Origin: DASTFY01 sp963769115
Lineage (GTDB): Bacteria > Actinomycetota > Acidimicrobiia > Acidimicrobiales > Ilumatobacteraceae
Reading direction: 5' to 3'
Length of the DNA stretch: 64,000 nucleotides
Assembly: GCA_963769115.1 (NCBI GenBank)
Contig: CAVYKN010000015.1
Span: 124,001 to 188,000 of the forward strand
The translations under genes were made by a program, and so were the position numbers. Below, one piece after another: positions 58,183-64,000 of the stretch. Numbering within the stretch: position 1 is the stretch's first letter; the number at the start of each line of letters is the position of its first letter. The notes under the pieces are model-generated. The model was not told the origin of the DNA, did not search any database, and worked only from the letters and a program-made list of their open reading frames with translations.

Positions 58183-61100
58183 CTACCGCGCGGCGCTACC
58201 GCAACGGTTCCGACGCGGCGTCGCGCCCCGGCGATCATGAGCAACAGGACGCCGGCGCTCAGGAGAACCAGGGCCCAGCGCAGCGGCGTGCCGGTGTCGG
58301 TGCCCGACGTGCTGACCCCGCCTCCTCGCGGCGGGTCCGTCGGCTGCACCGACCGCACCCTGACCGTGTGGGCGGTGCGGCACGGGCTGCAGTGGCCGCC
58401 GGTCGAGGTCGGCGCGGCCAGGTTGACGACGTTGGCCCCCTCGGCGCCCGCCCGCACGGTCACCCGGAAGCTGACCTGCACGGCGCCGCCCACCGGGATC
58501 GGCGGCACGGCCCAGGTGACGGTGTTGCCGTTCAGGACCAGTTCGGCCGGGAGCGGGACGACGACGGACGCGTAGCGCAGCACGTCGCTCAGGTCGTCCT
58601 CGGCGGTGGCTCCGGCGATGACTCCGCCGCTCTCGTGCTCCGCGATGAGGGTGTAGGTGATGGTCGCCCCGGGATCGACGACCGTGCCCGACGGTGGATG
58701 GGACACCTTCGTGAGCTCCCACGCGGACGGCCACGGGGGTGTTGACGATGGTGCAGGTCGCGACGGTCGCCGGGCGAGAGCGCGACGCTGGCAGGACCGG
58801 AAGTCCCGCCGAGGCATGACCAGCTCGGACGCCGTGTACCCGTCCGGCCCGCCGGACTCGGAGAGGGTGTAGGAACCGACCTGCACGACCGCGTCGGTGA
58901 TCGCGGCGTCCCCGGTGCGACCGGTCACCGTGACCGGGCCGGTGGCGGTGAGCGTCCAGTCGGTGGGCAGCGCAGGCTCACTGGTCGAGCCGGTGTCGAC
59001 GACCTTCACCAGCGTCAGCGTGGGGGCGATCGCCGTGTTGGTGATGGTGCAGGTGGCGTGCGTCACCCTCGGTCAGGGTCACCGAGGATGCCGTTGACGC
59101 ATCGGCCCCGATGCACACCCATGCCGAGGCCTCGTAGCCGAGCGGTCCGGACTCGGCGAGGTGTACGTCCCCACCTGTACCGGCGCCACGGTCACCGCTC
59201 GCTGCCGGAAGACGCCGCTGATGGGGGTGGGTCCGGCGGCGGACAACTGTCCACGCCGTGGCTGGCGTCGTCGCGCCGGTGTCCCCGTTGTCGACCACCT
59301 TCACGAGCGTCAGCGTCGGCGATGTGCGCGGTGTTGGTGATGGTGCAACGCACCGCGCCGCCCGGCGGCACCGCCACGCGGTTGCCGGTCACCACGCCTC
59401 CCTCGCAGATCCAGGCGCCGGGGGTGAAGCCGCCCGGACCGGTCTCGGAGAGGTCGTAGGTCCCCGAGAACACCGGCCACCGGCGTTCACGCCGCCGGGC
59501 GAGGCCGGATCACCGTTGCCCGAGACCGGAACCTGACCGGTGATGCCCACCGGCGTGGCCGTCAGCGTCCAATCGGACGGCACGCGGCCCGAGCCCGACG
59601 CCACGGGGTCGACCACCTTCACCAGCGTGAGCGTCGCCGGCTGGTCGGTGTTGGTGATCGTGCAGGTCGCAGCGTTGCCGACGCGCCAGGGTGACGGTCC
59701 CGGCCGCGGGATCCGTCGCCGCCGCGCCCCGCACGACCACTGGGACGCCTCGTACCCCGACGGGCCCTCCGGCTTCGGCCAGGGTGTACTCGCCTACGGG
59801 CACGACGGCCTGGGTCACCGTCGAGCTCGCCCACCCGGCCTTCGATCGTGACGCTCCCGCGGCTGACAGCAGCCAGTCGGTCGGCAGGGCCGAGCCGCCC
59901 GAGGTGTTCGTGACCGCCTTGACGAGGGTGAGCGTGGGTGGCACCGCGGTGTTGGTGATCGTGCAGGTCACGGCCTGATCGAGCGCCGATGGTGACGGTG
60001 CCGTTCGTGACCGGCGCCCCGACACAGACCCAGGCAGACGGCTGCGTAGCCGGTGCGGGCCGTCGGCTTCGGAGAGCGTGTAGGTCCCGACGGGCACGTC
60101 GGTGGCGGTGATGGCCCCCGTCACCGGTGACGCCGGTGATGCGTGGCCGCGACCGGTCAGGCGGTCAGCGTCCAGTCGGTCGCCGTGGCCGTGGCCACGG
60201 TGGTGCCGTTGTCACGACCTTGTCCAACGCCAACGACGGCGCGATCGTCGTCGTTGGTGATCGTGCACGTCGCGCTCTGCCCTCGAATCGAGGGTCACCG
60301 AGGTGGCCGTCGACGAGTCGCGGTCCCCGTCGCAGACCCAGTCCGACGGCTGTGTAACCCGGGATCGTCGACTCCGTCAGCGCGTAGGTCCCGACCTGCA
60401 CCACCGCGTCGGTGACCAACGGATCACCGTCGGGACCCGACGATCGTCGTCGGCCCCGTCGCCGTCAACACCCACGCCGTCGCCGGCGTCGTCGCCGCCG
60501 TCGTCCGTTGACGACCTCCTTCACCAACGTCAACGTCGGCGCCACCGCCGTGTTCGTGATCTCACACGCCACCACACCACCCGTTGAGGACCACCACCGT
60601 GGAACCCGTCACCACACCACCCGTGCACGACCACGTCCCCGGCGTGTACCCCGCCGACCGTCGTCTCCGAGAGGACGTAGCTCCCCGCGAACACCGCAGC
60701 GTCGGCCGGCACCGCCGACCCGCACCGCTCGACACCGGACCCTGACCAGTGATCGCCACTGCGGCGTCGCCGTCAACGTGAAGTCCGCCGGCCACCGCGT
60801 CACCCGCACCATCGACGCCGTTGTCCACCACCTTGGTCAACGCCAACGACGCCGGCTGGTCGTCGTTGGTGATCGTGCACGTCGCGCTCATGCACCCGCC
60901 GCCAAGGGTGACCGTCCCCGCCGCCGGATCCGACGCCAGTAGCCCCCGTACACGACCCACTGCGACGCCGTGTAACCGCCCGGGCCACCGTCGACTCCGA
61001 CAACGTGTAGGTACCCACCGGCACCGCAGCAGCCGGTGACCGCCGCCTCACCCACACGACCCTGGATCGTCACCGGACCCGTCAGCCGTCAACAACCAAG

Positions 61101-64000
61101 CCGTCGGCGCCGCCGTGCCACCAGTTGTTGTTCGTCACCTCCTTCACCAACGTCAACGTCGGCGCCACCGCCGTGTTCGTGATCGTGCACGTCACGTCCT
61201 GACCCAGCCCGATGCTCACCGTGCCATTGGCGACCGGTGCCCCGACGCACACCCAGTCGGACGGCAGTGTAACCGGCCGGACCATCGGCCTCCGAGAGCA
61301 CGTAGTCGCCGACCTGGACCGGCGCCGCGGTGATGGTCCCATCGCCCGATCTCCCCGACACCACGACGGGGCCGTCGGCGGTCAGGATCCAGTCGGTCGG
61401 TACCGCCGTTGCCCCAGTAGTGCCGTTGTCGACGACCTTGACCAGCGTGAGGGTCGGCACGATCGCCGTGTTGGTGATGCTGCAGGTCGCCCGGTCCCCC
61501 GGGGCCAGGGTGATCTGGCCGGTCCCGGACGTGCCGCCCACACAGATCCAGTCAGAGGGTGTGTAGCCGGTGGGGCCGTTGGTTTCGGTGAGGGTGTAGG
61601 TCCCGACGGGGACGACAGCAGCGGTGATGGCCGTGTCACCGGTGACGCCGGTGATGGTGGCCGGACCGGCAGCCGAGAGCGTCCAGTCGATCGCCGTGGC
61701 CGTGGCCCCGGTGGTGCCATTGTCAACCACCTTGACCAACGTCAACTCCGGCGCGATCGCCGTGTTGGTGATCGTGCACGTCGCCGACTCACCCTCCACC
61801 AACGTCACCGAGCTGTCCGTCGAGGTCGCCGCCCCCGTGCACACCCATGCCGAGGGTGTGTAACCCCCAGGACCCGACTCCGACAGCGTGTAGGTCCCGA
61901 CCTGCACCGGCGCCGCCGTCACCGCCGCCTCACCAACGCGCCCACTGACCGGCGTCGGCCCCGCCGCCGACAACACCCACTCCGTCGCCGGCGTCGTCGC
62001 CCCCGTCAACCCGTTGTCAACCACCTTCACCAACGTCAACAACGGCGACACCGCCGTGTTCGTGATCGTGCACGCCACCACACCACCCGTGAGGCACCAC
62101 CACCCGTGGCCCCCGTCACCACCCCGCCCTGACAGATCCACGTCCCCGGCGTGAACCCCGCCGGCCCCGACTCCGACAAGTCATAGCTGACCCCGAGAAC
62201 ACCGACACCGCGTTCACACCGCCCGGCGTCGACGGATCACCATTGCCCGACACCGGACCCTGACCAGTGATCGCCACCGGCGTCGCCGTCAACGTCCAGT
62301 CCGCCGGCACCCGACCCGACCCCGACGCCGCCGAATCAACCACCTTCGTCAACGTCAACGACGCCGGCTGATCCGTATTGGTGATCGTGCACGTCGCCAC
62401 ATCACCCGCCGCCAACGTCACCGTCCCCGCCGCCGGATCCGACCCAGTAGCCCCCGTACACGCCCACTGCGACGCCGTGTAACCCCCCGGGCCACCCGAC
62501 TCCGACAACGTGTACGAACCCACCGGCACCGCAGCAGCCGTCACCGCCGCCTCACCCACACGACCCTGGATCGTCACCCCACCCGCAGCCGACAACAACC
62601 AATCCGTCGGCACCGCCGAAACCACCAGCGTTGTTCGTCACCTCCTTCACCAACGTCAACGTCGGCGCAACCACCGTATTCGTGATCGTGCACGTCGCCA
62701 CCTGACCCGTGGTCAGCTGGATCGAACGCTCACCACCGTCGCACCAACACACGTCCACGCCGACGGCGTATACCCGGCTGGGCCCCCGGTCTCGGCCAGG
62801 GTGTACGTGCCGACAGGAACTGCGGCATTCGTGACGGCTGCCGTGCCGGACTGACCGCTGATCGAGATCGGGCCGGACGCGGACAAGGTCCAGTCGGTGG
62901 GGACGGCGGTCCCGCCCGTCGTCCCGTTGTCGACGACCTTGACCAACGTGAGCCGCGGAGGGATAGCCGTATTCGTGATCGTGCAGGTGACGTCACCACC
63001 GGACGGGACGGTGACCGTGGCGCCGCTCGCTGTCGCGCCGGTACACGACCACGCCGACGGCTGGTACCCGATCGGACCGCCGGACTCCGCGAGCGTGTAG
63101 GTGCCGGCATTGACCTCGGCGTCGTCACGGTGACCGAGCCGGACGTCCCTGAGATCGGGGTGGGCCCGGAGGCAGAGAGTGTCCAATCGGTCGCCGTCGC
63201 CGTGGCCCCAGTGGTGCCGTTGTCCACTTCCTTGACGAGGGTCAGCTGACCGGGCTGGTCGTCGTTCAGGAACACGCAGACGGCCAGTTCGTTCGCGTTG
63301 AGCGTGATGGAGGTGGTGAGCCGCGGCGCGAGGTTCTCGACCGTGCACACGATCGACACCGGTGTGTAGCCCGCCGGTCCGGCCTCACTGAGCTGGTAGG
63401 CCTGGCCAGGCCTGACCTCGAACGGGGTTCCGACCGCCGAGCCCGTGACCGTCACCGGGACCAGACCCGGGGCCACGGGAGCGACGGGCGTGGCCGTGAG
63501 CTGCCAGTTCGCGGGCACCGCGGTGCCCCGCTGTCGTTGATGACCTCCTTGACCAGGCTCATCGAACGCCGTCTGGTTGACGGCCTCGCAGCGCACGAAC
63601 GTGCCGATGGGCACCGTGACGCCGCCGTTGAGGCCGTCGGAGAAGCCGGGGATCGACGTTGCCGTCGGCGTCGACCTCGACGCAGCTCCAGCTCACCGTC
63701 GAACCCGGGATCGGGACGGCGTGCGGGGTCGGCTCGCTGGACGTAGCGCGGGTCACCGCCGCTCTCGGCGAGCGGGTAGCGCGACGCCCGGGGTGACCGA
63801 GCGCGGTGACACCGGTCGTGCCGGTCGGCCCGGGCGGACGCGCCGGCCGGCGCGGTCGCGCGTCAGCGTCCAGGCCGTCGGCGCGGCCGGGCCGCCGGTC
63901 ACCGTCTTGACCAGGGTCAGCCTGGAGGTGCAGGTCACCGACGTTGGTGATCGTGTAGGTGTTCGTCCCCGCGGCCAGGGTGGCGGTGTAACGGCAGCGC
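58183..64000 (-). CDS. Giant surface protein of SpaA-like repeats, 3' part (5' end off window; many frameshifts)
   Basis: Read on the minus strand, the gene enters at base 64000 and ends at 58183 or 58196, depending on frame correction. It encodes about 17 prealbumin-like (SpaA/Cna-B-type) modules of about 100 residues with the pattern LTLVKVVDNGTTGAT..DWTLSAAGP..VPVGTYTLSESGGPGGYT..WVCTG..CTITNTA. They are followed by a DUF11-like domain (TVVDPGATITYTLIAEHES; NTVTWAVPPIPVGGAVQVSF) and a tail GTDTGTPLRWALVLLSAGVLLL then RRR, resembling a sortase-type or membrane anchor. The frame is broken about once per module. The modules probably form a rigid cell-surface stalk stabilised by isopeptide bonds. 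Whether the frame breaks are real is unresolved. Confidence 0.8.
58990..63930 (-). repeat. Tandem array of about 17 modules of about 300 bp with higher-order structure
   Basis: The LTLVK anchor of each module (minus strand) starts near 63904, 63546, 63232, 62937, 62647, 62340, 62025, 61728, 61437, 61141, 60829, 60518, 60216, 59915, 59619, 59300 and 59003. Modules recur in sets: those at 62647, 62340, 62025 and 61728 match those at 61141, 60829, 60518 and 60216 at an offset of 1504-1512 bases, and these match 59915, 59619, 59300 and 59003 at 1210-1226 bases. This indicates block duplication of four or five modules. Confidence 0.8.

Noticed and set aside
58990..63930. CRISPR array or non-coding satellite
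   Set aside because: The unit is about 300 bp and codes for a conserved protein module. There are no short direct repeats with unique spacers.

Overview
The window is about 71% G+C and reads as an environmental actinobacterium. An acidimicrobial lineage is my guess, from a DUF222-like remnant, an F420-type luciferase-like oxidoreductase, leaderless TANNNT promoters and the taste for Rieske oxygenases. No rRNA, tRNA, CRISPR array or insertion sequence was seen. Many genes are frameshifted. In every case I worked through outside the repeat region, the family-typical protein returns if single bases are removed, nearly always one base of a G, C or A run. About 32 such sites are needed and none requires a lost base. 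I therefore treat these genes as intact genes carrying insertion-type sequencing errors and give corrected end points.

Left third (1-20 kb): catabolic genes in short, mixed-strand operons. There are three Rieske oxygenase large subunits, a ketosteroid-dehydrogenase-like flavoprotein, four SnoaL/NTF2-like proteins, two short-chain dehydrogenases, an alpha/beta hydrolase, a small-molecule kinase with a coupled partner, a nitroreductase, two VOC proteins, a fused 2-oxoacid dehydrogenase E1, an ornithine-cyclodeaminase-like protein and two TetR regulators. The set suits degradation of a steroid-like or other alicyclic/aromatic compound; the substrate is not evident.

Middle (19.5-43 kb): a methyl-transfer island. 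One arm (21604-24706, minus) encodes a corrinoid protein, a DUF1638 protein, a methyltetrahydrofolate:corrinoid methyltransferase and a MetF-like reductase. Divergent from it is a non-pyrrolysine MttB-family methyltransferase, followed without a break by a dimethylglycine-dehydrogenase-like flavoprotein and a four-subunit sarcosine-oxidase-like complex in the order A-G-B-D. Read together, this could strip a trimethylated amine such as glycine betaine step by step: the first methyl through cobalamin to tetrahydrofolate, the others oxidatively. A convergent minus-strand operon (33051-43053) holds a Tat/lipoprotein solute-binding protein, two permeases, a double ABC ATPase, a second MttB-family protein, an Old Yellow Enzyme-like demethylase candidate and a methyltransferase. 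It looks like an uptake-plus-demethylation module for another quaternary amine.

Right third (43-64 kb): an iron alcohol dehydrogenase and an enolase-superfamily enzyme beside an IclR regulator; a rhodanese/cysteine dioxygenase pair; gpsA; a hydrolase; a beta-propeller/MoaD-like pair; a cysteine-synthase-like enzyme coupled to an MFS exporter; a large catalase; and a JmjC/cupin oxygenase. The last 5.8 kb is the 3' part of a giant surface protein on the minus strand, built of about 17 prealbumin-like (SpaA-type) modules of about 300 bp arranged in a higher-order repeat, ending in a DUF11-like domain and a C-terminal membrane anchor.
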